Positions 8,571 through 18,269 of a DNA stretch of 64,000 bases are shown in pieces. The DNA lies in assembly GCA_963786985.1 (NCBI GenBank), contig CAWBBL010000024.1:73412-137411 (forward strand), in the 5' to 3' direction. Position numbers and translations under genes: made by a program. Origin of the DNA: Desertimonas sp963786985. Its GTDB lineage: Bacteria > Actinomycetota > Acidimicrobiia > Acidimicrobiales > Ilumatobacteraceae. Under the pieces are notes generated by a model, which was not told the DNA's origin, searched no databases, and saw only the letters and a program-made list of their open reading frames with translations. Every line of letters starts with the position of its first letter. Position 1 is the stretch's first letter.

Positions 8571-10430
8571 GTGAGCGAACCGATCGGTACCGTGCCCGGC
8601 GTGCGCGCTGGGCAACGGGTGGTCGCTGCGCTCGTCGTCTGCGCGGTGGGGCTGGCGTTCGCCGACGCTTCAGTTGTAGCCCTCGCGCTCCCGGATCTCT
8701 ATGCCGAGTTCGACACGTCGATCGTCGGGGTCTCGTGGGTGCTCACCACCTACGCGCTCCTCGTCGCCATCACCGCTGTCCCGGTCGCCCTCGTCCATCG
8801 ACGCGTGCGCCCGCTCGATCTCGTCGTCGTGGGAGTCAGCGTCTTCGCCGCGGCGTCGGTCGTTGCTGGCGTGGCGTCCAGCCTGACGATGCTGCTCATG
8901 GCTCGGAGCGTCCAGGGAGTCGGCGCGACGCTGCTCCTGGCCGGATCGCTACCCGTTCTCGCCTCGCTGGCCGGCGCCGACGGTAGGGCGCGGCGGTGGT
9001 GGGCGATGGCCGGTGCGATCGGCGTGGCGATCGGCCCGGCGTTGGGTGGCGTACTCACCCAGCTGTTCGACTGGCGGGCGATCTTTTTCGTTCAGGCGCC
9101 AGTCGCCGCCGCCGCCCTCGCCGTGACCGCCGATCGCTCGGCTCGGAAGCTGCGGCACGAGGGGCACGTCCACGAGCGACCGGGCACCCGCCGGCTCGGC
9201 GTGGTCGTCGCCAATGTCGGGTTCGCCCTCGTGTTCGCCGCGCTCGTCGGCGCCCTGTTCCTCGGTGTGCTGCTGGCGGTGGAGGTGTGGCGGTACAGCC
9301 CGATCCACAGTGCGCTGCTGGTCAGCGCCCTCCCGATCGGCATGGCGGTGGGACGGCTCATGAGGCTCGCGCCGAGCCCCGTCGTCGCCGTCGGCGGCTC
9401 CATGCTGCTCGCCGTCGGGCTGGCCGGCCTGGCATTGCTGCCTGGCGAGGAGGCGACGATGGCCGCCGTCGCCTTTGCCATCTGTGGCGTCGGGTTCGAC
9501 CTCGTCCACGAGGTCCTCAACGCTGCGGCGGTCCCGGCGGACAGGCCGGCAGTGCAAGCGAGCGCGCTCTCCGTCGGCGCCCGCCACGCCGGGCTGGTCC
9601 TCGGCCTCGTCGTGATCGCTCCGGTGCTGTCATCGAGCCTCGGGGACAGCATCGATCGCGCCACGCTGGGCGCGACGCGCACGATGCTCGAGACGGAGCT
9701 GCCGCTGTCCGACAAGCTGCCTGTGACCTGGGCGCTACGCACGGCCATCGAGGACGCGCCGCGCGGGCAGGTTCCCGACCTCGAAGCGCAGTTCAACGAG
9801 CGCGGCGCGGACGGTGACAACGCCATGGCCCGGGCCCGCGACGAGCTGATGGACAGCGTGACCGACGCCGTGACCCGCTCCTTTCGACCGGCGTTTGCTG
9901 TGGCCGCCGCCCTCGCCGCCGCGGCGACGATCCCCGCCCTCGCCGTCGCCATGTCCACTCAACCCGCTGCCGCGCGCCGGGCACGCCCCGCGAAGCGGGC
10001 GACCGTCGGCATCGGTGTCGCCGCGCTCGTCGGCCTGGCCCTCCTCGCCACAGAGTTCGCCGCCGGCGCCCGAGACGTCGGCAAGTACACCGCCGCCGAC
10101 CCGTGCACCGCTGGTCCCGATCCGTATTCCGGCGACGGCCTCGACGGGACGGTGCAACGCATCGCCCTCTCGGCGCTCAACGGCGCAGCCTGCGAGCTCG
10201 GGACGACTCGGGAGCAGCTCGTGCTTTCGGTCGACCCGGATAGCGGGTACGACCACGTCACGTGGGACGACGACACCGTCGAGCGGGCACTGCGCGTCGG
10301 CGCCCGACGCGCAATCGACGACGCCGACGAGCGCGACTCGATCCCCGGCTGGATCGCCTCGGTGCTGCACCTCGCTGCCGACCGTGCCCCGATCGGATGG
10401 CTCACGGAGCGCCTGCCCCTCCCCAGCTGA
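8571..10430 (+). CDS. MFS drug/solute exporter, DHA2 (14-TM) type with extra C-terminal domain
   Basis: 619 aa starting at GTG 8571; no strong ribosome site is visible. Hydrophobic helices run from residue ~18 to ~335 and again around 440-500. Helix 5 carries the antiporter motif C form GVAIGPALGGVL, and QGVGATLLLAGSLPVL plus DWRAIFFVQAP match the DHA2 drug:H+ antiporter pattern. A loop of ~75 residues (LSDKLPVTWALRTAIED onward) separates the last helices. After the final helix there is a ~115-residue soluble tail with two cysteines (ADPCTAG, GAACELG) not typical of the family, probably outside the membrane. Likely exports a hydrophobic compound; the substrate is unknown. It stands alone, with no adjacent TetR or MarR regulator. 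Confidence 0.85.
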   Translation: MSEPIGTVPGVRAGQRVVAALVVCAVGLAFADASVVALALPDLYAEFDTSIVGVSWVLTTYALLVAITAVPVALVHRRVRPLDLVVVGVSVFAAASVVAGVASSLTMLLMARSVQGVGATLLLAGSLPVLASLAGADGRARRWWAMAGAIGVAIGPALGGVLTQLFDWRAIFFVQAPVAAAALAVTADRSARKLRHEGHVHERPGTRRLGVVVANVGFALVFAALVGALFLGVLLAVEVWRYSPIHSALLVSALPIGMAVGRLMRLAPSPVVAVGGSMLLAVGLAGLALLPGEEATMAAVAFAICGVGFDLVHEVLNAAAVPADRPAVQASALSVGARHAGLVLGLVVIAPVLSSSLGDSIDRATLGATRTMLETELPLSDKLPVTWALRTAIEDAPRGQVPDLEAQFNERGADGDNAMARARDELMDSVTDAVTRSFRPAFAVAAALAAAATIPALAVAMSTQPAAARRARPAKRATVGIGVAALVGLALLATEFAAGARDVGKYTAADPCTAGPDPYSGDGLDGTVQRIALSALNGAACELGTTREQLVLSVDPDSGYDHVTWDDDTVERALRVGARRAIDDADERDSIPGWIASVLHLAADRAPIGWLTERLPLPS

Positions 10431-10511
10431 CCTCGACAGGCCCGGAGTACTCGCGCCGGAACACCGCCACCGAAGACCGCCCGTCGGCCCCCGCTCATGA
10501 CGGCGCCGAAG

Positions 10512-10532
10512 GGCATGTAGTTGCGTCTGCAA
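10512..10532 (+). repeat. 21-bp direct repeat, left copy (partner 11838-11858)
   Basis: GCATGTAGTTGCG core followed by YCTGCAA. 20 of 21 bases match the copy at 11838, in the same orientation. The two copies bracket the LLM oxidoreductase gene. Confidence 0.75.
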
Positions 10533-10645
10533 TGGTGTGATTGCTGGAGGGCGATGACACGCCGGCTGTGTGATCGCTGCACGTTGAAGGTCGAGCACGC
10601 TCCCCTACACCGGAGCAGGGCACTCGCCGCGACTCCGGGCCGTGA

Positions 10646-11557
10646 TCAATCGGGTCGGCGTGCCGTGCTCAGCAGCGAGATGGTGCGGTCACGCTCCTCG
10701 GGCGCGCCGTACAAAGCTGCGGCGAAGTCGGTGACGCCGGCCTCGGCGAGTTCGGCGAGCTGTTCGCCGACGAGTTCCTCGTTGCCGATCAGGGCCACGT
10801 CGGCGACGGTGGCCTTGCCTTCCCGGTCGAGGATCGTCCGGTACGACGGAAGGTCCTTGTAGATGGCGAACAGCTCGGTGGCGAGACGGTAGGCGGTGTC
10901 GACGTCGTCGGTGACGCAGATCGGCAGCGCCGTGCTGATGCGCGGTGCAGGACGCCCTGCAGTCTCCGCCGCGGCGCGGATGGCCGGGGCCGCGTAGTCG
11001 CGGACGGTCTTCGCGCCGGCCCAACCGAGCAGCGTTCCGTCGGTCATCGTGCCGGCCAGCTGCAGCATCCGCGGACCCAACGCCGCGAGAAGCACAGGAA
11101 CAGGGTGCGCGTCGGTGACGGTGAGCTGGCCGTGCGTCCGCAGGACGGCACCTTCGAAGTGCACGGCCTCACCGGCGAGCATCGGTTGGAGAATCGAGAG
11201 GTACTCGCCCATGTACCGGCTCGGCGCGTCGAACGACAGTCCGAACATGCCCTCGATGACCAACTTGTGCGACAGCCCGATACCGAGCGTCAGCCTGCCG
11301 CCGGCGAGCACCGACGTGCTCAGCGCCTGCTGGGCGAGCGCCATCGGATGACGTGGATAGATCGGCACGACGTTGGTGCCCAGCTCGATTCGTTCGGTCT
11401 GCCCACCGATCGCTGCGAGAGATGTGAGCGCGTCGAGGGCGAAGATGTTCGGAAGCCAGAAGCTGTCGAGATCCGCCCGCTCCGCCTGGCACGCGCTGGC
11501 GAGCGCCTCAGCGAACGTGATTGGCCCAGTCACGCCGACGAACAGCCCAATCCTCAT
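10646..11557 (-). CDS. LLM-class flavin/F420-dependent oxidoreductase
   Basis: 303 aa from ATG at 11557 (minus), with GGAGG five to six bases upstream; the ORF could run further but the upstream part is non-coding. The luciferase-like monooxygenase barrel is clear: MRIGLFVGVTGPITFAEAL at the start, DSFWLPNIFALDAL, IELGTNVVPIYPRHPMALA, GGRLTLGIGLSHK, PVPVLLAALGPRMLQLAG and TDGTLLGWAGAKTVRDY. It resembles the F420-using subgroup found in mycobacteria (MSMEG_4879-like). Such enzymes reduce or oxidise small organic substrates with F420H2. The substrate is unknown. Single-gene unit flanked by direct repeats. Confidence 0.88.
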   Translation of the reverse strand: MRIGLFVGVTGPITFAEALASACQAERADLDSFWLPNIFALDALTSLAAIGGQTERIELGTNVVPIYPRHPMALAQQALSTSVLAGGRLTLGIGLSHKLVIEGMFGLSFDAPSRYMGEYLSILQPMLAGEAVHFEGAVLRTHGQLTVTDAHPVPVLLAALGPRMLQLAGTMTDGTLLGWAGAKTVRDYAAPAIRAAAETAGRPAPRISTALPICVTDDVDTAYRLATELFAIYKDLPSYRTILDREGKATVADVALIGNEELVGEQLAELAEAGVTDFAAALYGAPEERDRTISLLSTARRPD

Positions 11558-12143
11558 CGATCCTCCCTCGCCGTCAGCGCGCACGACGAACAAGACCGTA
11601 CTGCACGCCACGCGTGGCGACATGGGCTCGTCGGCGTATCGATCAGCGACATAGCACGATCCCGCGCGCTGCCGCGAGCTCTCACCGATTCGACGGCAGG
11701 CACCCAACTCCAAGTCGGCGGCCGCGCCGCTGGCGAGACCCAGTGGGTCACGGCCGAGGGCAGTGATCGCACCGGACCAGCGCGCCGAACGACAGCACCG
11801 AATCACGGGCGCCGCCTTGGCAGAAGCCGCTCAAAACGGCATGTAGTTGCGCCTGCAACCATCCAACAAGAGGAGGTGGCGGACGCCAGTTCGGCGGGAA
11901 AGCCGGACACATACGCGGCCACTCGAAGTGGCGCCGTACCGATGCTCTTATGTCTTGTCAAGGTTCAGTTTCGGCGACGGTGCTGGCAAACCAGTGATGG
12001 GCCACTCGAGGTGAGGGCAGGCTCTTATCAGGCCATGAGGTGTCGGCGTGAGGTGGGTGGAGTGGCGGGCCGACAGATCGATATCAAGAAAGCCGACGGC
12101 ATCTGGGCATTCGAGGGCCAGGCCCGCCGCTCCGATCGTGGCG
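11558..12143. other. Intergenic region with right-hand 21-bp repeat
   Basis: No convincing ORF on either strand. It holds the LLM gene's promoter side and the second 21-bp repeat at 11838-11858. The IS110 remnant's 3' side begins at 12144. Confidence 0.5.
11838..11858 (+). repeat. 21-bp direct repeat, right copy (partner 10512-10532)
   Basis: Same core GCATGTAGTTGCG as at 10512 with one mismatch (C for T). It lies 280 bases upstream of the LLM gene's start codon, so the pair encloses that gene and its promoter. Confidence 0.75.
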
Positions 12144-13185
12144 CTACACGCCGGGGAGGTGGCGGTACACCTCGCGGGCGACGTAGCGCTTGAGGACGCG
12201 GATGATCTCGGGTTTGGAGCGGCCTTCGAGGCTGCGTCGTTCGACGTAGGCGCGGGTGCGTGGGTCCGAGCTCATGCGGGTGAACACGATGCGCTACAGG
12301 GCGTGGTTGGCTTGCCGGTTGCCCCGCGGTTGAGCCGGTGACGGACGGTCTTGCCGGAAGATGCGTGGATCGGAGCGACACCGCAGAGGTACGCGAAGGC
12401 GGCCTCGGAGCCGATCCGGTGGGCGTTGTCGCCGGCGGCGACGAGCAACAAGGCGGCGGTGTAGACCCGACACCGTGGAGGGCGAACAGCGTCGGGGCGG
12501 TCGCGGTGACGAGGGTGACGAGCTAGCCATGGAGGCAGGCGCAGTCGGCGTCGATGTCGAGCACACGGCGGCCAAGGGTGTGCATTGCCAGCTTGGTGGC
12601 ATAGAGCACGGCGTCGCCCGCGGGGTTCGGGCGTAGCGAAGCGGCATCACGAGCTAAGGCGACAACGGTGATGCCGCGGAACCGTTCCCGCAGCTCATCT
12701 GGTGCGCAGAAGCCGAGATGGCGGAGCTGGTTGAGACACTTGGTGCGTGCCTCGCGTCCCGACCGGTAGGCGACCAGCAGAGTTCGGATCGCCTCCACGT
12801 TGCCATCGGCGGACTTGGCCACAGCCGTCGCTCGACCGCTGAGGGCGGCCCGCGCCGCCTCGACGGCGTAGACACTGTCGGACTTGCCGTGAGCGCGGCG
12901 GGCCTGACGGTTCGGACGTCCGACCTCGATCACCGCGATGTCCATCGCCCGCAGGAAACGGGCGAGCCCGGCTCCGTAGGCGCCGGTGCCCTCCACCGCG
13001 ACCAGCTCGAGCACACCGAAACCACGTAGCCAGGTGTGCAGCTCGGCGAACCCAGCAGCCGTCGTCGAGAACGATTCGATGCCGAGCACACCACCGTTGG
13101 CGTCCAGCGCAGCAGCGACGTGAGTGTCGAGGTGGGTGTCCACCCCACCAGTGATCGGGCGTGTCTCTACGATGGTCATAGCCAT
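12144..13185 (-). pseudogene. IS110-family transposase remnant 1
   Basis: From ATG 13185 (minus; GAGAGAAGGG just upstream) the reading GGVDTHLDTHVAAALDANGG begins the DEDD RuvC-like domain of IS110 transposases; VEGTGAYGAGLARFL and HGKSDSVYAVEAAR carry the later acidic positions. An in-frame TAG at 12523-12525 stops the ORF after ~220 codons. Past it the same frame reads LVTLVTATAPTLFALHGVG. One shift near 12465 then restores the Transposase_20 helix-hairpin region (ALLLVAAGDNAHRIGSEAAF, GVAPIHASSGKTVRHRLNRG) and a C-terminus ending YVAREVYRHLPGV with stop at 12144. So both domains are present but interrupted twice, and the element should be inactive. IS110 elements lack inverted repeats, and the ends could not be placed. 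Confidence 0.85.
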
Positions 13186-13604
13186 CCCTTCTCTCTTCAA
13201 GTTGGTTAAGGGGTGGCACGCACGTACCGGGAAGGAGACCGTGACGATCGGACTGCGGCTAACAGGCCGATCGATCACCCTCCGGAACGGGGCGTGCCCA
13301 TGTTCAACCAAACGGCCCCGCTCGACAGACATCTCGACGTTCACGATGTCCAACCAGTCAGAGCGAAACCGCAGGAGCCGCTGACCGTAACCATCACCAG
13401 CGAACCAGTGGTGGACCATCATCAACGCCCACCCACATACTCACTGGGCATTCTGCACTCGGACTCTTTGGGGGCTTGTGCTCAACGAACTGGCACGTCG
13501 TCGGCGGGCCGGTTGCCGACTATTCGAGTGACGACTGTGGAGCAGCGACGTTACGGTCGTGGCGGGTTGAGAGGAACCCAGACATTGATTGAGGGGGGAA
13601 GGTT
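13186..13604. other. Spacer between IS110 remnant and secreted-protein gene
   Basis: No gene seen. The last ~50 bases before 13605 resemble the bases before the gene at 16111 (GTTACGG-TCGGCGGGTT and a GGGGGA Shine-Dalgarno), so a promoter/leader was duplicated together with the signal peptide region. Confidence 0.45.
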
Positions 13605-14869
13605 ATGTCTCGCTTTCGTTCTCGTTCGTCGCGTCCTGCTCGCAGCCGGATCGTCCTCGCTGCTGTTGAGCAGCCTGGCAATCGCCGACACCACGGCGGC
13701 CACGAGTGAGCCCGCGGCGGTGGAGATTCTGCCGCCCGACGAGTCGGCCGGTCGCCCATTGCCACCATTGGGCGTTCCACTCGCCGAGCGTCGCCCCACG
13801 TTCGGGTACAGCGCTGCGGCGACGGTCCCCATCAACAACGATGAACTGCTCCCGGAGGGTGTCTACCGCACGCCGGAGGTGACTCGCGACCAGCAGATCG
13901 CCACGGCCGTCAACGCTGGCTTCGCCGAGGAGGACGTCAACGCATTCCTCGGCGCTGGCGATCCCGCCGACACCTACGTGATCGGGCTACGCCTTGCTGA
14001 CGGCGGCTGGACCCAGCTGGTTAGCTACAACGGCGGCGCTGAAGAAGTCGGGTGGCGGGGAACATACGAGGTCATCGATGAAGACACGGTGGTCGCTACT
14101 GATCCCTGTGGATCGATCACGTACACCTACGCCTTCGACGGCGAACAGCTCACCCTCGACATGATCGACGATCAATGCGATGGAGGTAGAGGAGCAGATC
14201 GCCCAGACGATCATCTTCGAGACCGCACCGTTCACCCTGGTCGAAGCGGCCAGCGGCGACGACAGCCCTGCCGCACCGGCGACGTACACGAGCTCGTCGT
14301 TCGTCGTCCCGTTCGAGGTCACGCTGCCAGGCTGGGTTGCACCCGAACCAGCGGTCACCGAGGCGAACTTCGTGACCTGGGAAGGCACTGACGCTGACCG
14401 TGGCATCCGCTTCCTCGCCCCGGTCAACCTGTACCCACCCGGGTCGACGACCACGACCTCTCTGCCCGACGACTACGTCAGTTACCTGATGTCGCAAGCC
14501 GACGATGGGGCAGTCTTTAGCGACGTCGTCGAGACCACCATCGACGGGCTCCCCGCCACCGTCGTCACCGCGACCACGGACCACAGCATCGACGGCGGGC
14601 TCGGCTGCCAAGCCGAGGGGCTCGCCGCCGAGGACTGCTTCGGTCTGCAGCCCGATCTGAGTCTGCGCCTCGCCGTCGTCGAGGTCGGCGACCAACCACT
14701 GCTGATCTGGGTTCGCGACATCAACGGAGTCGACGCCGAGTACGACACCTTCGATGCGATGCTCTCATCGCTCCAATTCGGCGAACCCGCCGACATCAGC
14801 GACCAACCCGCGGCGTCAACCTCGGAGGTCGTGGAGAGTTCCGCTTCCACGCCGCCGCAATCGACCTAA
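13605..14869 (+). pseudogene. Frame-broken secreted protein, paralogue-leader family
   Basis: ATG 13605 follows GAGGGGGGAAGG. A shift at ~13630 is needed to join it to the signal peptide core RVLLAAGSSSLLLSSLAIAD, which is followed by EPAAVEILPPDESAGRPLPP; the product of 16111 has the same leader ending VVEILPPGES. The body reads GVYRTPEVTRDQQIATAVNA and TYEVIDEDTVVATDPCGSIT. At ~14175 one surplus G moves the frame; removing it gives DDQCDEVEEQIAQTIIF. The last ~190 residues contain VTLPGWVAPEPAVTEANFVTWEG and DGLPATVVTATTDHS, similar in layout to the secreted proteins at 42505 and 43157. Restored length ~420 aa. Function unknown. Confidence 0.65.
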
Positions 14870-15254
14870 ACCACCAGCACACCCACCCAAGACGAGCCCG
14901 GCCATCGAACGCGTCGGCCCCGAGCCGGTCGGCGGCGATCAGTCCGTCTGCGTCGCCGGTTGCTGTTCTCGAGGTCTTGCGTGACCATTCGATGAGCTTG
15001 GCGGCCTGGGCGTCGCTGAGCGGGGCACGGTTGGTGAGCCGTTCGCTCTCGACAGGGGTCAGCCCGTAGCGCGGGCCGGGTTCGCTGCCGGGAAGGTGGG
15101 CAATGTCGTCGAAGGTCTGCTTGGGGAGCGCCTCGTGCCTCGCCCAGCCGTGGCGGCAAGCGCTGATCGGTGTGCAGATCGCTTCGATCTCCACGTTGAT
15201 CCCTCGTGCTCCGACACCGACGAAGTCGATCGTGGCCTCGTCGGATCCGGCCAC
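14796..15254 (-). CDS. Possible small hypothetical protein
   Basis: A 152-codon minus-strand ORF whose first ~95 residues look protein-like (ATIDFVGVGARGINVEIEAI, GLTPVESERLTNRAPLSDAQ, AAKLIEWSRK). The last ~25 codons overlap the 3' end of the secreted gene on the other strand and are less convincing. No ribosome site stands out and no family is recognised. Confidence 0.35.
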   Translation of the reverse strand: MAGSDEATIDFVGVGARGINVEIEAICTPISACRHGWARHEALPKQTFDDIAHLPGSEPGPRYGLTPVESERLTNRAPLSDAQAAKLIEWSRKTSRTATGDADGLIAADRLGADAFDGRARLGWVCWWFRSIAAAWKRNSPRPPRLTPRVGR

Positions 15255-15339
15255 GACAGCAACGCCCGGCCAGCGATTCGATTAGCGTCCGACGCTACGC
15301 GGTGGTGTTGAGCGGGCCGCCGACAACGGGGGGAGAGAC

Positions 15340-15639
15340 ATGCTGTTCCATGTGGAGTTCTCGGTGATTCGGGGCCAGGGCGAGGAAGTGCAGAAGCGAG
15401 CACTCCAAGTGTTCGGAGCGTGGCAGCCACCAGATGGCCTGGAGTTCAAAGGGTTCTTCGGACGTGCCGACGGTGCGGGTGGCTATGCGATCGTCGAGGC
15501 AGACAGTGAGGCGACCATCCTGCGGTCGATCGCACCGTTCTTGACCTTCAATGACTTCGAGATGATCCCGATCTTGCCGATCGAGGAGTCAACAGCCATC
15601 CTGGGCGAAGCGATCGCATTTCGAGACTCCGTCTCGTGA
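15340..15639 (+). CDS. DUF3303-family protein
   Basis: 99 aa from ATG 15340, preceded by GGGGAGAGA. MLFHVEFSVIRGQGEEVQKR followed by PDGLEFKGFFGRADGAGGYA and a TFNDFEMIPILPIEES end is the ferredoxin-like layout of DUF3303 (small dimeric alpha-beta barrel relatives). No active-site residues are known for the family. Stand-alone gene. Confidence 0.75.
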   Translation: MLFHVEFSVIRGQGEEVQKRALQVFGAWQPPDGLEFKGFFGRADGAGGYAIVEADSEATILRSIAPFLTFNDFEMIPILPIEESTAILGEAIAFRDSVS

Positions 15640-16110
15640 TGATTCGATAGTGAAGTGCTGCGGGGGCGACGACTGCAATCGCACCAGCCGCCACGCGGCA
15701 GATCACTCACGGGACTATCCACGCCCGGGCGAACGTTCCGGCTGCCGGGGCGTGCCCCGGAATCTGGCCATCGGTACTGGCGAGGGTGACCGACATCTCA
15801 TCGCAAACGATAGGTATCGTGGGCACGCTGGTTGTCGGGTTGAACCGTGCCGACGGCTTCGGGTTCCGCCGCCTGGATGATCGACGGCACCGGTTCCCCA
15901 CACACGTCGGACTCACGGGTTCTTGACGCGCAACGACCCCGCTTGGTGCTGGTGATCAGTCGCGGAGTCGTTCGCCTAGCCGGACGCTGTCCGAATCGGG
16001 GCGCTATGTACCACTTCGACGCGAGCGTTGGACTAATCAGGTGACCGGTTCAGGGTCCGCAGTTACGGTCTCGGCGGGTTCTCGCCGTGGAACCAAACGT
16101 TGGGGGAACT
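15640..16110. other. Intergenic, no gene seen
   Basis: 471 bases without a supported ORF on either strand. The last 50 bases resemble the leader before 13605 and end in GGGGGA three bases before ATG 16111. Confidence 0.4.
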
Positions 16111-16962
16111 ATGTCGCCACTTCGTACCCGCATCCTGCTCGCCGCCGGATTGGCCTCGTCGTTGCTTGCCGCTCTGGCGGTCGCCGAAACGAGCGGCGCG
16201 ACGAGCACCCCGGACACGGCGATGGAAACGAGCGTCGCCACGTCGCCGGAAACGGTCACGGAGACGAGGAGCGTCGCCACTTCGGCCGAAACGGGTGTGG
16301 TTGAAATTCTGCCGCCAGGTGAGTCGTGGGGCGGGGCAACCCGTGGCGAGTGGACCGCCCGCGCATACCAATGGGGGCTCAGCCTGCCGCTAGACGTCAG
16401 CCCGATGCTCGACCCCACGGGCGAACGCTGCGGATACGGACAATCCGGACCCGTCTTCTTCTGGGTGGGAGGCGAGAGTGCGGCGGAGGTCGCCTGTGTA
16501 GTCGCCGAGGGGACCGCCATCTATGTGAACGTGATCGGCGGCCAGTGCTCGACGATCGAGCCGCCGCCGTATTTCGGGCGCACCGAGGACGAACTGCGAG
16601 CGTGCGCCAGTGCACTGGTCGACGAGCATGTAACGGAGCCCCAAGCTCGCGTCAACGGCGAGGACGTCGACCTGGACGGGTATCGGACTACTTCACCGAT
16701 GTTCACGATCACCTATCCGGAGAACAACATCTTCGAGGTGGAGCCGGGCGTGGCCCAGGCGGTGTCCGACAGCTACAGCTTCATCATCGCCCCACCGCCG
16801 CCGGGGGAATACGAGATCGTCACCTCGGCGATTTACTTCGGGGAGCAGTCGACCCGCATGGTGACCCTCATCGTCGAACGACCCGAGGTGTTCGAGTCTC
16901 CTGACGACGACCACCTGAGGCAAACCGCGCCATATCTGCGATCGGTACACGTCCGAACGTGA
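16111..16962 (+). CDS. Secreted protein of unknown function with Thr/Ser-rich N-terminus
   Basis: 283 aa from ATG 16111. Sec signal: MSPLRTRILLAAGLASSLL, then LAVAETSGA, followed by a low-complexity stretch with several near repeats of ETSVATS (residues ~35-60), likely an O-modified or disordered linker. The mature domain has four cysteines (GERCGYG, EVACVVAEG, GGQCSTIEPP, LRACASALV) and beta-rich segments (SPMFTITYPENNIFEVEPG, PGEYEIVTSAIYFGEQST). The leader and signal region repeat those of the gene at 13605, but the mature domains differ. The final ~20 residues look less regular and may be altered by an indel. Confidence 0.65.
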   Translation: MSPLRTRILLAAGLASSLLAALAVAETSGATSTPDTAMETSVATSPETVTETRSVATSAETGVVEILPPGESWGGATRGEWTARAYQWGLSLPLDVSPMLDPTGERCGYGQSGPVFFWVGGESAAEVACVVAEGTAIYVNVIGGQCSTIEPPPYFGRTEDELRACASALVDEHVTEPQARVNGEDVDLDGYRTTSPMFTITYPENNIFEVEPGVAQAVSDSYSFIIAPPPPGEYEIVTSAIYFGEQSTRMVTLIVERPEVFESPDDDHLRQTAPYLRSVHVRT

Positions 16963-17188
16963 GAATGCCGCCTGCTGCCGCATTAGCCCGCCCCCGTGGT
17001 TCCGTCAGGCGATGACCGTCGTTTCGCTGGTACTGACCGCAACCTGGCCAGCTGTGACGGACCCGTGACTGGCGAATCGCCACCCCGACTTACGCGACCG
17101 TCGACTGTCGAACCGCCCCGCTGCACGGCGAGTTGGCCGGGTGGTCAGAACCTCAATCCCGCTTGAACGTTGCAGTAAGGTTTCGGCA

Positions 17189-17287
17189 GTGAAGATGTCC
17201 AACCACGGCGAGAACTGGGGCGAGCGCCTGGCCAACCGTGACCGGGCGCTGGCCGGCTTCGCCGCCAGCCTGCCCGTCGAGCGATGA
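17189..17287 (+). CDS. Small ORF coupled to 17284 (mobile-element type)
   Basis: GTG 17189 or ATG 17195 opens a 30-32 codon ORF, too short for usual ORF cut-offs (NHGENWGERLANRDRALAGF). Its TGA overlaps the next ATG in an ATGA, the usual sign of translational coupling. Short coupled ORFs of this kind are common in actinobacterial phage and conjugative modules. No family can be named. Confidence 0.4.
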   Translation: MKMSNHGENWGERLANRDRALAGFAASLPVER

Positions 17288-17505
17288 CCGTCGCCACCCC
17301 GCCCCAGCACGGTACCCGTGCCCGCTACGCACACTCCGAACCCGAGCTGCGTTGTCGGTGCGCGGCGTGCGTCAAGGCGAACCGCGACTACCAGCGCGCC
17401 TACCGCAACGCACCCGCCACACCTCGGCTCACTGTCTGTCCGACCTGCCGCCGGCTGCACACGGTCGCGGCGATGAGCACCGAGCACACTCCCGCCTCGA
17501 GCTGA
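17284..17505 (+). CDS. Small Cys-rich protein of actinophage/plasmid type
   Basis: 73 aa. The segment HGTRARYAHSEPELRCRCAA followed by CVKANRDYQRAYR matches the 'GTRa-Y...CRC-C-aa...Y-R-yR' pattern that recurs in hypothetical proteins of actinobacterial phages and plasmids. A second CxxC (VCPTCRR) suggests a zinc-binding fold. It overlaps the upstream small ORF by ATGA. Together with the IS110 copy just downstream this marks a remnant of a mobile element. Confidence 0.55.
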   Translation: MTVATPPQHGTRARYAHSEPELRCRCAACVKANRDYQRAYRNAPATPRLTVCPTCRRLHTVAAMSTEHTPASS

Positions 17506-17742
17506 TGCTCCCGCCGCCCGGCCGGGCCCGGTTCTTTGAGGCTGACGTCGTCCCGGGACTGCTCTCCCGGATGTATCTCCTCCCGTCGAGGCCCGAACCG
17601 GTCGGAGGAAAAACCGTGGTCGTAGCTTCCGCTAGAGCGCCGCAAACGGGGCCGACGGAGCCAGGGTGCGGGCGATCCGAGCCGACTCGCCGGGATCGGG
17701 TCGTGTCGATCGTCGCCGGCCCAGATTGTCGCCGAGCCGGGC

Positions 17743-17968
17743 GTGTTGGAGCGCTCCGTCGTCGACCTGCTCGCCGTCGCCGAGCGTGAGGGTGCGGCGA
17801 ACGCGATCACCGCCGTTCAGGGAGCGCTGCACGGTGAAGCTGGCCCGCATCGTCGACGGCATCGACGTCCCCGGCGGCGAGATGTCCGTCGCTCAGACTC
17901 ACACCTGCCGCGAGTTCCGGTTCGCCCTCGGCGAGCTCGCGGCCGCGCTGGAGCACCGACGCCGGTAG
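17743..17968 (+). pseudogene. Frameshifted remnant of small hypothetical gene
   Basis: GTG 17743 starts a helical segment (LERSVVDLLAVAEREGAANA, then ITAVQGALH). After one shift at ~17832 it continues as VKLARIVDGIDVPGGEMSVA and HTCREFRFALGELAAALEHR to a stop at 17966. Same strand and spacing as the small ORFs at 17189-17505, so probably part of the same decayed phage/plasmid block. Family unknown. Confidence 0.35.
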
Positions 17969-18269
17969 CCGAGCCTCGACGGCCGCGCGGCTAGCGCCGT
18001 CAGCCAACATTCGTGGGTCCGGTGCGCACCAGATCGAATCCTCTTTGTGTCAAGCGTTGTGTGTTGTGCCGGTGGAGGGGCGCGTCGCAGCGAGCCGACG
18101 GGCGGACCGTCGACGGTCGAGAGTTAGCGTGGGTTCGGGTTCGGGAGTGACTGTTCCGAAGAGCCGGGTCATGTGAGGTGCAATGCCGGCCACGCCGGAT
18201 TCAGAGACGTCCTCGCGTTGTCCTCCCGAGCCCACGGTGCTTCGTCGGTTGCGAGCTCGAGGTTGTCGT

